From Paracoccus maritimus (GTDB lineage: Bacteria > Pseudomonadota > Alphaproteobacteria > Rhodobacterales > Rhodobacteraceae): DNA of 64,000 nt. Below the pieces are notes generated by a model that was not told the origin of the DNA, ran no database searches, and worked only from the letters and a program-made list of their open reading frames with translations. Below, one piece after another: positions 52,340 to 61,154 of the stretch. The position numbers and the translations under genes are program-made. Where the stretch lies: positions 62,001-126,000 of the forward strand of contig NZ_JANAVZ010000005.1 of the NCBI RefSeq assembly GCF_025195095.1, read 5' to 3'. Position 1 is the stretch's first letter. Each line of letters opens with the position of its first letter.

Positions 52340-53182
52340 CTACTGGCACAGTCGCCAGCCGCTGCGCCGGGCCGCCAGATCAAGATGAAGATGGTTGGCA
52401 TGTGCGGCATTCGCGCCCGGCCCAAGGACGGTGGTGAAGAACAGACAGGCAGCCCCCCGAACTGCACGCTGAAAGGCTTCTTCTGTGCCGCCACTGTCGC
52501 CGCGGGGCTCGACGTCCAGTGGATCGCGGTCGGCGAAGGTGAAACCCATGATGTCGATCGCGTTACCCAAGGCGTGTTCGGACAGTTTGGGGCGGTCCTT
52601 TCCGGTTCCGATCCGCGTGCGGCATGCATAGGTCGTGCCAAGCCGAAGGCCAGTGACGCGCGGCGCGCCCGGCAACGCGGCTGCGGCAGGGCGCAGGAAA
52701 TCGCGCGCCCAGAACCCTAGGGCGCGTGCCGTGTCGCAGCGCATTTCGGCGTCGCCCTCCAGTTCCAAGTCAGGCAGGATGTGGGTCACCCGGATCGGGC
52801 GCGCGATGCCGCAATCGCGATCCTGCGGGTCAGTGATGGCCGGGCGGTCTTCGTATCGCGTTCCAAGCATCGCCAGTGCCAGCCGACAGGCCGCCTCTTC
52901 CCCGTCGCTTTCGCGCAGCATGAACCATCTTGGCGGAGGCGGTGGCCCGAAGACCTGCTCAGCTTTCGGACTGTCGGGTTCATCGCCGTCGTTTTCACCA
53001 TCGCTTCTCGCGATTTCGTCAGGCCGCCCGCTACTGGCAGGTTTTTCGGGCGGACGCGTGTCGTCGGCCTTGTCGAGCGGAGATTCCGCATGGGGTTCGG
53101 GGGCTTCGGGCGGGCGGTCCTGCGCGATGGCCGCCGTGGAGATCAGGCAATAGGCGGCGATGGTCAGCAGGTATGTTCTCAC
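52340..53182 (-). CDS. Extensin-like C-terminal domain protein (putative peptidoglycan-acting enzyme)
   Basis: A 280-residue exported protein. It has a signal peptide (LTIAAYCLISTAAIAQ), a Pro/Glu/Asp-rich low-complexity part (residues 22-75) and an extensin-like (peptidase M15-like) domain. Metal and catalytic motifs include CRTRIGTGKDRPKLSEHALG, NAIDIMGFTFADRDPLD and AHANHLHLDLAAR. Such proteins resemble D-Ala-D-Ala carboxypeptidases; activity is not proven. ATG at 53182 overlaps the L,D-transpeptidase stop, so the two are co-expressed. Confidence 0.85.
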   Translation of the reverse strand: MRTYLLTIAAYCLISTAAIAQDRPPEAPEPHAESPLDKADDTRPPEKPASSGRPDEIARSDGENDGDEPDSPKAEQVFGPPPPPRWFMLRESDGEEAACRLALAMLGTRYEDRPAITDPQDRDCGIARPIRVTHILPDLELEGDAEMRCDTARALGFWARDFLRPAAAALPGAPRVTGLRLGTTYACRTRIGTGKDRPKLSEHALGNAIDIMGFTFADRDPLDVEPRGDSGGTEEAFQRAVRGAACLFFTTVLGPGANAAHANHLHLDLAARRSGWRLCQ

Positions 53183-54513
53183 TGCTGTTCATCCAGCGGC
53201 GGCACCACGAAACCGTCGGGCAGCGCACCCGACAATGCATCGCTTAGCGGGTCGGCAACGGATGGTTCGGCCAAGGCGTCGGCTTCCGCTTCCGAGGTGT
53301 TTTCGATGACGCGACCGTTGAGCGATTCCGCGGCGGGATCTGGAAAATCCAGAACCTCTGTCGCGGCTGCGTTGGCGGGGGTCGGGCTGGCGGACTGGGC
53401 CTCGCTGATGGGGGCGGATGCCGCCTGATCCAGCGGTTCAGAGGTGGTGACGGGCGCGGCGGGTCGCAACCCGGTCGCCTCGGCGATGGTCATGCCCGTC
53501 GGAAGAAATTCGACCGTCGTCACCCCGGCCTTCACCATTCCCGCCAGTTCGCGCGCATCCCAGTTGGTCAGCCGCACGCAGCCATGCGACTGGTTGTGGA
53601 ACAGCCTTGACGGTGTCGCCGTGCCATGGATCCCGTAGCTGGGCTTGGACAGATCGATCCACACAGAACCCACCGGCCCGTTCGGACCGGGGGGCACGAT
53701 CAACGCCTTGTCATTGTCGCCCTGCTTGAAATTGCGGGCGGGATTGTAGGTGTAGTTCGGGTTCAACGCGACTGTCACGACATGGTGGCTTCCAGATGGC
53801 GAGGGGGTCGCATCAGATCCGATCGTCGCCGGATAATCCACGATCATCCTGCCCTTGGCGTCATAGGCCGCCACGCGCCGCGTGGCCTTGTCCACGATGA
53901 TGCGCGTCACCTGTCCCCGGGCGTCACTGGCCGGGTTGGTGACCTTGATCGTCGCGCCGGGTTCCAGCACGACCCCCGGGTTGAGAACGGCGATGAATTT
54001 CTCGTCCATGTGGAACCGTTCACCCAGTTTCTCGGCGATGCTGGTATAGCCCTGCGAAGACATCTTCGCCTTCTCGGCATAGTCGGACGGGATCGACGCG
54101 ACCAGATCCTGTGCGTCCTCAGGGGTGATCGTGTAATCCATGGTGATCGGCTGATGCGCAAAGCTTTGCAGCAGGTTCCACACATGCGGGTCCATAATCC
54201 CGTCCATGGGCAGCCCGGAACGTCGTTCGAAGGCCATGATGGCGCTTTGGCTCATGCCGCCCTTGAAACCGTCGATCACCCCCGGTGACGTGCCGGACCG
54301 ATCCAGAAGAACCTGGACCTTCGCCGTCAGGGCCGAGCGGCCGGATGGAAGATCGCCGCCGTCATAGCCCGCCGATTCCAGTTGTGCGGCGGTGATGATG
54401 GATGGCGACATCCCCGTCTGGCTTTGCGACAGCGCGATCTGCGCTGTCATCGGCAACGCAACCGCCCCCGCAAGGGAAAGAACAAGAAACAGGCGGGTCA
54501 GGCGGCGCGGCAT
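53179..54513 (-). CDS. L,D-transpeptidase with N-terminal peptidoglycan-binding domain
   Basis: A 444-residue exported enzyme. It has a signal peptide (LFLVLSLAGAVALPMTAQI) and a PG-binding-1-like region (TAKVQVLLDRSGTSPGVIDG, then QSAIMAFERRSGLPMDGIMD). A YkuD domain follows, with PSYGIHGTATPSRLFHNQSH and the nucleophile Cys in HGCVRLTNWDARELAG. The C-terminal 90 residues are an Ala/Pro/Ser/Glu-rich low-complexity tail. ATG at 54513 follows GGAGA. First gene of a pair with the extensin-like gene. It likely makes 3-3 cross-links in the periplasm. Confidence 0.88.
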   Translation of the reverse strand: MPRRLTRLFLVLSLAGAVALPMTAQIALSQSQTGMSPSIITAAQLESAGYDGGDLPSGRSALTAKVQVLLDRSGTSPGVIDGFKGGMSQSAIMAFERRSGLPMDGIMDPHVWNLLQSFAHQPITMDYTITPEDAQDLVASIPSDYAEKAKMSSQGYTSIAEKLGERFHMDEKFIAVLNPGVVLEPGATIKVTNPASDARGQVTRIIVDKATRRVAAYDAKGRMIVDYPATIGSDATPSPSGSHHVVTVALNPNYTYNPARNFKQGDNDKALIVPPGPNGPVGSVWIDLSKPSYGIHGTATPSRLFHNQSHGCVRLTNWDARELAGMVKAGVTTVEFLPTGMTIAEATGLRPAAPVTTSEPLDQAASAPISEAQSASPTPANAAATEVLDFPDPAAESLNGRVIENTSEAEADALAEPSVADPLSDALSGALPDGFVVPPLDEQQ

Positions 54514-54605
54514 CGGGTTCTCCGTCTTGGGTCGGGGCAGCATCGTGTGATCGAAGGGAAACCGCCAGATATCCTGCCGGTCACGATAGGGTCAATTCCC
54601 AGTTG

Positions 54606-54624
54606 AATTCCGCATAGCGGAATT
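54606..54624. promoter_or_regulatory. Perfect 19-bp palindrome, probable operator of the IclR-family regulator
   Basis: AATTCCGC-ATA-GCGGAATT, with 8-bp arms and a 3-base centre. It lies 70 bases upstream of the TRAP permease that starts the operon containing an IclR gene. The core TTCCGC-N3-GCGGAA resembles operators of IclR-type regulators. The position and symmetry are seen; the pairing with this regulator is inferred. Confidence 0.65.
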
Positions 54625-54693
54625 TTAGCCTGCTGTGTGAAACAATAACGTGGAATGCCGCTGATCAGATGTGCATGCAGGAGGCGATCTGAC

Positions 54694-56019
54694 ATGGATC
54701 CAGCAAACATCGGCGTTGCCTTGCTGATCCTGACCCTTTCTCTGTTGGCGCTGCGCGTGCCTGTGGCGTTCGTCGTGGGGGGCGTCGGGGCGGTCGGTAC
54801 GTTTCTGATACATGCGACAAGCGGTGATGGCGGAATCTTCGACCTGGCCATGAACCTGACTGGGCCGATCCTGCTGTCCACGGCGCTGGACCTGCCTCGC
54901 GCGGTTGATCTTGCGATCGTGCCGCTGATGATCCTGCTGGGAAATGTCGCCTTCTACGCCGGTATCGCCACGCGTATCTATGACGCCGCCGCGATCTGGC
55001 TGCGACCCCTGCGTGGCGGTTTGGCAATGGCGGCGGTCGTGGGATGCGGGGGATTTTCGGCGATCTCGGGGTCCTCGATCGCCTGCGCCTCGACGATGGG
55101 TCGCATCTGCGTACCCGAGATGTTGCGCCTGGGCTACGATCCAAGACTTGCAACCGCATCCGTCGCCGTGGGTGGTACGCTGGGATCGCTGATCCCGCCG
55201 TCAGTCCTGTTCATCCTGTTCGGCATCTTTACCGAAACGTCGATCGCCCGGCTGTTTCTGGCGGGCGTCCTGCCTGGCTTGCTGTCTTTGGCGGGGATGG
55301 TGGCGGTGGTCGCCTGGTGGGTCGGACAGAATCCCAAGGACGCGCCGGCCGGCACCGTGGACAAGGCCAGCCGGATCGACGCTGCTTTGGCAATCTGGCC
55401 GGCGCTGCTGCTGTTTGCAATGATTGTCGGTGGAATCCTTCTGGGATTTTCGGCGACGGCTGCCGTGACGGCCTGTGTCATGCTGACGCTGGTGATCGGG
55501 TTCATCCAAAGTCGCCTGACCGCCGACGTGCTGTGGCAGGCGATCCGGGAAAGCCTATTACAGAGCGCCGTGATCCTGCTGATCGTCGTCGCGGCAAAGG
55601 TGTTTTTCGGTTTCGTGATCCTGACGGGCCTGCCGGATGCCGCACTGGGCTGGGCCCAGGATGCCGCCCTGTCCTATTTCGTGATGATCGCCGTCGTGAT
55701 CATCACCTATCTGATCCTGGGGATGTTTCTTGAACCGATCGCGATCCTGATCCTGACATTGCCGTTCCTGCTGCCGCTGGTCGAAGCGTATGGCATGGAT
55801 CCGATCTGGTTCGGGGTGATCGTGGTCAAGCTTCTTGAGATCGGTCTGATCACCCCGCCGGTCGGCCTGAACGTGTTCGTCATCGGAAACGTGACGCGCG
55901 ACGTGGGCATTGACCGGATATTCGCCGGTGTCTCGCGGTTCCTGGCCATCGATGTTCTTGTTCTGCTGATCCTGATCCTGTTTCCGATCATCTCGACCAT
56001 TCTGGCGGGCGCGATGTGA
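54694..56019 (+). CDS. TRAP transporter large permease subunit (DctM family)
   Basis: A 441-residue protein with about 12 membrane helices (such as GVALLILTLSLLALRVPVAF and AALLLFAMIVGGILLGF). It has the family sequences GCGGFSAISGSSIACASTMG and VAVGGTLGSLIPPSVLFIL. LGMFLEPIAILILTLPFLLP and LLEIGLITPPVGLNVFVI follow. It is the sodium-driven channel half of a TRAP transporter. No DctQ or DctP gene lies beside it, which is unusual. ATG at 54694 follows GGAGG. Its stop overlaps the IclR start. Confidence 0.9.
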   Translation: MDPANIGVALLILTLSLLALRVPVAFVVGGVGAVGTFLIHATSGDGGIFDLAMNLTGPILLSTALDLPRAVDLAIVPLMILLGNVAFYAGIATRIYDAAAIWLRPLRGGLAMAAVVGCGGFSAISGSSIACASTMGRICVPEMLRLGYDPRLATASVAVGGTLGSLIPPSVLFILFGIFTETSIARLFLAGVLPGLLSLAGMVAVVAWWVGQNPKDAPAGTVDKASRIDAALAIWPALLLFAMIVGGILLGFSATAAVTACVMLTLVIGFIQSRLTADVLWQAIRESLLQSAVILLIVVAAKVFFGFVILTGLPDAALGWAQDAALSYFVMIAVVIITYLILGMFLEPIAILILTLPFLLPLVEAYGMDPIWFGVIVVKLLEIGLITPPVGLNVFVIGNVTRDVGIDRIFAGVSRFLAIDVLVLLILILFPIISTILAGAM

Positions 56020-56864
56020 CCATGGCCAGCATGCATGGACCTGACGATGAACATGACCGGAACTTCGCCACCACGCTGGCGCGGGGTCTGTCGGTTCTGC
56101 GCGCATTCCGCGCCGGCGACGACGGCCTGACCAATGCCCAGATTGCCGAAAGGACCGGACTGCCGAAATCCACCGTGTCGCGCCTGACCTTCACACTTGG
56201 GCGCCTTGGTTATCTGACGCGGCCACAGCGGAACGAACGCTATCGCCCCGGTCCCACATTGCTGGCTTTGGGGCATGTCGCCGCGTCATCCCTGTCGTTT
56301 CTGGATGTGGCGCAGCCGATAATGCAGGCGTTGGCGGACGAGATCGGAACCCTGGTTCTGTTCGCCGTGCGTGATCGCGACAAGGTCGCGTTGGTCCGAA
56401 CATGGCGGCCACGGCACGCGGCGTCGATCTGGCTGGAGGTGGGGCACAGGTTGCCGGTCGGAGGCTCGTCTTCGGGTCTTGCGATCTTGGCGGCGACGAC
56501 GGGCGCGGAATTCGCGGCTTTGTTGCAGGATCGCCCGCCCGAGGTCGCGGATGGCACTGCGCTGGCGGATCTGCGGCGCGAGGGGCATCGGCAGTTGATG
56601 GCGAACGGCTATGCGGTCGTTCGCAGGGAATTGCGGCATACCTCGAATGTTTCGGCGGTATCGGTGCCGTTCAGATCATCGCGCCTTGCGGGGCCGGTGG
56701 CGTTTTCCTGCGGTGCGCTGGATGATGTTCTGCCGGAGGCAAGGATTCACGACCATGTGGGCCGCAGGCTGCGAGAAACCGTCCAGCAGTTGCAGGGCCT
56801 GATCGGGCAGAACGGTTCGCCCGCGTGGACCGGAACGCTGGACGACGAAGGAGGACTGGCATGA
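56016..56864 (+). CDS. IclR-family transcriptional regulator
   Basis: A 282-residue IclR protein. The N-terminal winged HTH has LARGLSVLRAFRAGDDGLT and IAERTGLPKSTVSRLTFTLG. The effector domain has RPRHAASIWLEVGHRLPVGG, RREGHRQLMANGYAVV and TSNVSAVSVPFRS. GTG at 56016 overlaps the dctM stop (GTGA); ATG at 56022 is an alternative. It probably controls this operon through the palindrome at 54606 and would then also control itself. Effector unknown. Confidence 0.88.
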   Translation: MTMASMHGPDDEHDRNFATTLARGLSVLRAFRAGDDGLTNAQIAERTGLPKSTVSRLTFTLGRLGYLTRPQRNERYRPGPTLLALGHVAASSLSFLDVAQPIMQALADEIGTLVLFAVRDRDKVALVRTWRPRHAASIWLEVGHRLPVGGSSSGLAILAATTGAEFAALLQDRPPEVADGTALADLRREGHRQLMANGYAVVRRELRHTSNVSAVSVPFRSSRLAGPVAFSCGALDDVLPEARIHDHVGRRLRETVQQLQGLIGQNGSPAWTGTLDDEGGLA

Positions 56865-58951
56865 TCGTCGACTATCAACGCGAGGGCGTCATCGGTGTCA
56901 TCACCATCGACAACCCGCCGGTAAACGCGATATCGCAAGGGGTGCGTGCCGGATTGATGGACGCGCTTGCAGCACTGAATGCAGACGCCGGGGCGCAAGC
57001 GGCCGTGATCCTGTGCGCGGGGCGGACATGGGTCGCAGGGGCGGATATCGCCGAATTCGGCAAGCCGCCCATGATGCCGCATCTGCCCGATGTCATCGAC
57101 CGGATAGAGGCCTCTGCAAAACCCGTTGTCGCCGCGATCCACGGCACCGCACTGGGCGGCGGGCTGGAAATCGCGCTGGGTGCGCATGCGCGCATCGCCG
57201 CGCATGACGCCAGGCTTGGCCTGCCCGAGGTGACGCTGGGTCTGATGCCGGGCGCGGGTGGCACGCAGCGGCTGCCGCGCCTGGTCGGCCTTGCTGCATC
57301 GCTGGACATGATTACTTCGGCACGGCAAGTCGGCGCTGCCGAGGCGTTGAAGATCGGACTGGTCGATCGGATCGTAACCGGGGATCTGACGCGGGCCGCG
57401 ATGCAGTTCGCGCGTGAACTGGCCGGACAACAGCCGCGGCGCACAAGCGAGATTGCCGCCCCCACGGTCGATGCGGCGCTGGCGGACAGCATCAAGGCAA
57501 GTCTGACCGCAACAGCACCGGGGCAGGTGGCGCGGCCGCGCGCGGTTGATGCGGTGATCGAAGGTTTATCGCTTCCATTCGATCAGGGCATGGCGCAAGA
57601 GCGCGCAAAATTCATGGAACTGATGGACACACCGCAGCGCGCTGCGTTGATACATGCCTTCTTCGCCGAACGCGCCGTGACGAATCTGCCCGATCTGAAG
57701 GGTGTCCCTGCGCGCACCGTGGATCGGATCGGGGTGATTGGTGGCGGCACGATGGGTGCGGGCATCGCCGTGTCCGCGCTGCTGGCGGATCTGGATGTGA
57801 CGCTGGTCGAACGCGATGCCGAGGCCGCAGAACGGGCTGCGGCCGGTATCGGCAGGATGCTGGAAGCTTCGGTCGGGCGCGGCAAGCTGACCCCCGACCG
57901 GCGCGATGCGATCCTGTCGGAAAGTTTCCGGGCCGTCGGCGACTATGAGGCATTGTCCGACGCGGATCTGATCGTCGAGGCGGTCTTCGAGAAGATGGAG
58001 GTCAAGGAACAGGTCTTCGCCCGCCTCGATGCCGTGGCCAGGCCGGGGGCGGTGCTGGCCACGAACACATCCTATCTGGACGTGAACCGCATCGCGCAGG
58101 CGACGGGTCGGCCGCAGGATGTGATCGGCCTGCATTTCTTTTCGCCCGCCCATGTCATGCGGTTGCTTGAGGTCGTGGTGGCCGACAGGACGGCACCCGA
58201 TGTGGTGGCGACAGGGTTCGCGCTGGCCAGAAAGCTGAAGAAGATCGCCGTCCGCGCGGGTGTCTGCGACGGGTTCATCGGCAACCGAATGCTGGCCCAC
58301 TATCGCGCGGCTGCCGACGCCATGGTGCTGGACGGGGCGTCACCTTATCAGATCGACCGGGCGCTGACCGAATTCGGATTCGCGATGGGCCCCTATGCGG
58401 TGTCGGATCTTGCCGGCCTGGATATCGGCTACCTTACCCGTCAGCGAATGGCCGCGGACCGGCATCCGCGCGACCGTGTGCCGGTCTTCGCGGACCGTCT
58501 CTACGAGTTGGGGCGTCTGGGCCGCAAGACCGGGCGCGGCTATTATATTTACGACGACAAAGACCCGAAGGGCCGCGAGGATCCTGAGCTTGCGGGCTTG
58601 CTGGATCAGGTTCGCGCGGATCTGGGGATCGCGCCGCGCGATTTCGACGACGCCGAGATCGTTGCCCGGTACATGGCGGCGATGGTGAACGAGGGCGCGC
58701 GCGTCGTTGGCGACGGGATTGCTGCCCGCCCTCTGGATGTCGATGTGGTGCTGCTGAACGGCTATGGATTTCCTCGATGGCGGGGCGGGCCGATGCACTG
58801 GGCGGATGCACAGGGACTGCCCGGCATCGCCGACGATATCGAGCGCTTTTCCAGACAGGACGACCATTTTTGGCGCATCGCGCCCTTGCTGCGCGATCTG
58901 GCCGCCAAGGGCGGCCGTTTCGGTGACCTGAACCAGCGGAGTGTCGCATGA
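56861..58951 (+). CDS. Fused enoyl-CoA hydratase / 3-hydroxyacyl-CoA dehydrogenase (FadB-like)
   Basis: A 696-residue bifunctional enzyme. The hydratase part (about 1-200) keeps both catalytic Glu: Glu103 in LGGGLEIAL and Glu123 in GLPEVTLG. The dehydrogenase part opens with GVIGGGTMGAGIAVSALLAD (residues about 293-312). It has GLHFFSPAHVMRLLEVV and GFIGNRMLAHYRAAADAMVL. The C-terminal domain is GGPMHWADAQGLPGI. It hydrates an enoyl-CoA and oxidises the product with NAD. ATG at 56861 overlaps the iclR stop with GAAGGAGG before it. It and the thiolase could degrade the compound taken up by the transporter. Confidence 0.9.
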   Translation: MIVDYQREGVIGVITIDNPPVNAISQGVRAGLMDALAALNADAGAQAAVILCAGRTWVAGADIAEFGKPPMMPHLPDVIDRIEASAKPVVAAIHGTALGGGLEIALGAHARIAAHDARLGLPEVTLGLMPGAGGTQRLPRLVGLAASLDMITSARQVGAAEALKIGLVDRIVTGDLTRAAMQFARELAGQQPRRTSEIAAPTVDAALADSIKASLTATAPGQVARPRAVDAVIEGLSLPFDQGMAQERAKFMELMDTPQRAALIHAFFAERAVTNLPDLKGVPARTVDRIGVIGGGTMGAGIAVSALLADLDVTLVERDAEAAERAAAGIGRMLEASVGRGKLTPDRRDAILSESFRAVGDYEALSDADLIVEAVFEKMEVKEQVFARLDAVARPGAVLATNTSYLDVNRIAQATGRPQDVIGLHFFSPAHVMRLLEVVVADRTAPDVVATGFALARKLKKIAVRAGVCDGFIGNRMLAHYRAAADAMVLDGASPYQIDRALTEFGFAMGPYAVSDLAGLDIGYLTRQRMAADRHPRDRVPVFADRLYELGRLGRKTGRGYYIYDDKDPKGREDPELAGLLDQVRADLGIAPRDFDDAEIVARYMAAMVNEGARVVGDGIAARPLDVDVVLLNGYGFPRWRGGPMHWADAQGLPGIADDIERFSRQDDHFWRIAPLLRDLAAKGGRFGDLNQRSVA

Positions 58952-60123
58952 AACAGCCGGTGATCATCTCGACCGCCCGCACTGCGATCGGCAAGGCCGG
59001 GCGCGGCGCCTTCAACATGACCCATGGCGCGGTGATGGCCGGGCATGTCGCGCGGGCGGTGGTGGATCGTGCGGGCATAGATCCGGCGCTGATCGAGGAT
59101 AGCATTTGGGGATGTGGCTACCCGGAATATGTCACAGGCGGCAACATCGCCCGGCAAGCCGTGATCCGCGCGGGTCTTCCGGACAGTGTCGCGGCCACGA
59201 CGGTCAACCGTTTTTGTGCCTCTGGGCTGCAGGCTTTGGCGATGGGCGCGCATATGGTTGCGTCTGAAGGTGCGGGCGCCGTGCTGGTCGGCGGTGTCGA
59301 AAGTATCTCGATGGTCCAGCCGCCGGTGCGCAATTCGCGCGAAGCCTGGATCGAGGAACATCGCCCCGATCTGTATATGCCGATGATTGAGACGGCGGAC
59401 ATCGTGGCCCATCGCTATGGCATCAGTCGGGCGGCGCAGGACGATTATGCCGTGCAGTCGCAGGCCCGGACCGCAGCTGCGCAGGCGGCAGGTTATTTCG
59501 ATGACGAGATCGTGCCGATCACCGTGACGAAGATGGTAACAGACAAGCATTCGGGGACGACGCACCGGGAAGCTGTGACAGTCTGCGAAGATGAGGGCAA
59601 CCGCCCCGGTACCACGTTGCAGGCGCTGTCGCGGTTGGAACCGGCGCGCGGCGAAGGCCAGTATGTCACAGCAGGCAATGCCTCGCAGCTTTCCGACGGC
59701 GCAGCCGCGCTGCTGGTCATGGATCAGGATCTGGCGGCGGCGCAGGGGCTGACACCCCTTGGTGCGTTTCGCGGCTTCGCCGTTGCCGGATGTGCGCCCG
59801 ATGAAATGGGGATCGGCCCGGTCCTCGCGGTGCCGCGCCTGCTGAGGCGCGCCGGACTGCGGATCGACGATATCGACCTGTGGGAATTGAACGAGGCGTT
59901 CGCCAGCCAGTGCCTGTATTGCCGCGACAGTCTGGGAATCGATCCGGCAAGATGCAACGTCAATGGCGGGGCGATTTCGATCGGTCATCCCTTCGGCATG
60001 ACCGGCGCACGGACCGCCGGCCACATCCTGCGGGAAGGTCGAAGACGGGCCGCGAGATGGGGCGTCGTGACGATGTGCGTGGGCGGCGGGCAGGGCGCCG
60101 CCGGGTTGCTGGAAATATTCTGA
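58948..60123 (+). CDS. Acetyl-CoA C-acyltransferase (thiolase)
   Basis: A 391-residue thiolase. The acyl-accepting Cys90 lies in TTVNRFCASGLQALAMG. His347 (GHPFGMTGAR) and the second Cys377 (MCVGGGQGAAG) complete the active site; GGVESIS and NEAFASQ are also present. It splits a 3-ketoacyl-CoA with CoA, the last step of the beta-oxidation-like pathway of this operon. The start overlaps the FadB-like gene by 4 bases. Confidence 0.92.
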   Translation: MKQPVIISTARTAIGKAGRGAFNMTHGAVMAGHVARAVVDRAGIDPALIEDSIWGCGYPEYVTGGNIARQAVIRAGLPDSVAATTVNRFCASGLQALAMGAHMVASEGAGAVLVGGVESISMVQPPVRNSREAWIEEHRPDLYMPMIETADIVAHRYGISRAAQDDYAVQSQARTAAAQAAGYFDDEIVPITVTKMVTDKHSGTTHREAVTVCEDEGNRPGTTLQALSRLEPARGEGQYVTAGNASQLSDGAAALLVMDQDLAAAQGLTPLGAFRGFAVAGCAPDEMGIGPVLAVPRLLRRAGLRIDDIDLWELNEAFASQCLYCRDSLGIDPARCNVNGGAISIGHPFGMTGARTAGHILREGRRRAARWGVVTMCVGGGQGAAGLLEIF

Positions 60124-60152
60124 CCGGCCGGGCGCTTGGTCGTCCCGGCCGG
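60124..60152. terminator. Hairpin between convergent thiolase and GntR genes
   Basis: A perfect 9-bp stem CCGGCCGGG (60124-60132) and CCCGGCCGG (60144-60152) with an 11-base loop lies directly after the thiolase stop. No U-run follows. It probably serves both converging genes. Confidence 0.6.
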
Positions 60153-60183
60153 ATCAGTGTCTGGCTCGGCGCCTGACAGTTGT

Positions 60184-60870
60184 TCAGTCTTCTGAGACCA
60201 GCCTGTGCCGCGGCGGATAGAACTGCCGCGAAAACGAAACCGGGGCCACATCGCTCCAGTTGATACGCTCGACCGCCAGAACGGGTGTGCCGTTCTCGAC
60301 CCTCAGGTTGTGGGCGCAATCGCCCGAGGCCCCTTCGGCAAGGATCGAGAACCGTCCACGCGTCAGCGGAACGTTGCGGGCCAGCCATTCGTGAGCAGGC
60401 TGGTTCCTGACATCCTCGATCGTTATCGTCGGCAATGATCGCGGATTCAGCCAGATGGCCTCGCAGCAATGCGGGTGACCGTCAGCAAGATACTGGGCCT
60501 TGATCAGGATCAGATCTTCGCTTGCCGCAACCTGCAGGGCACGCATGGCGGCCTCGGTCGGCTTCGACTGGCCATAGCTGGTCATGCGATAATCGTATTC
60601 AGCGCCAAGGGCTTCGATCTCGTCTCGGACAACCGGCATTTCAAGCGTAGTTCGACGCGACGGGGTCGATGTGACGCGGGTGCCAACCTTCCGGCGCCGT
60701 TCGACGATGCCGCTGTCGGCAAGCTCGCGCAGCGCCCGATTGACGGTCGCGCGCGCGCAGCCAAGCTGAACGGCAAGCTGCTGTTCGGTGGGGATCAATT
60801 CGCCAGGCGCCCATTCCCGTGTCCGGATACGCTCCAGAACCTCGGAACGGACCGATTGCCAGGTATTCAT
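60184..60870 (-). CDS. GntR-family regulator, HutC subfamily
   Basis: A 228-residue regulator. The winged HTH has VLERIRTREWAPGELIPTEQ and LGCARATVNRALRELADSG. The UTRA effector domain has RALQVAASEDLILIKAQYLA, CCEAIWLNPRSLPTITIEDV, then RGRFSILAEGASGDCAHNLR and a final PVSFSRQFYPPRHRLVSED (shown shortened). Start ATG at 60870 fits the family; upstream ATGs at 60939 and a longer frame to 60996 are possible. HutC-type regulators often repress histidine or sugar catabolism genes, here probably the divergent MFS gene. Confidence 0.85.
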   Translation of the reverse strand: MNTWQSVRSEVLERIRTREWAPGELIPTEQQLAVQLGCARATVNRALRELADSGIVERRRKVGTRVTSTPSRRTTLEMPVVRDEIEALGAEYDYRMTSYGQSKPTEAAMRALQVAASEDLILIKAQYLADGHPHCCEAIWLNPRSLPTITIEDVRNQPAHEWLARNVPLTRGRFSILAEGASGDCAHNLRVENGTPVLAVERINWSDVAPVSFSRQFYPPRHRLVSED

Positions 60871-61011
60871 GCGCTGTGATCCACGCTCGATGCCGGCGGG
60901 TCGCAGGGAACGAGCGACCGTACTGGGTATCTTTGTCATGATGGGTGCAAACTCGGAATCGTTATGTTCTTTATTAATCTTATTAAACTGCAGCAAGGAA
61001 ACCTGTCGAAA

Positions 61012-61028
61012 TAGGCATATTATGCCTA
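61012..61028. promoter_or_regulatory. Perfect 17-bp palindrome between GntR and MFS genes, probable operator
   Basis: TAGGCATA-T-TATGCCTA has 8-bp arms around one base. It lies 142 bases upstream of the GntR start and 127 bases upstream of the MFS start, in an A/T-rich region likely to hold both promoters. It fits a GntR-family operator by position and symmetry; binding is inferred. Confidence 0.6.
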
Positions 61029-61154
61029 AAGGGCGAAAAATCTGCTCTTAAAGATATGAATTTAGCGTCATGGTTGTGAAGAGTGAATATTTTCAATCCT
61101 TTTTTGATCTGCTAATTGCATGATGTGCAAGGGCGTGGATCGAAGGGCGCTACA

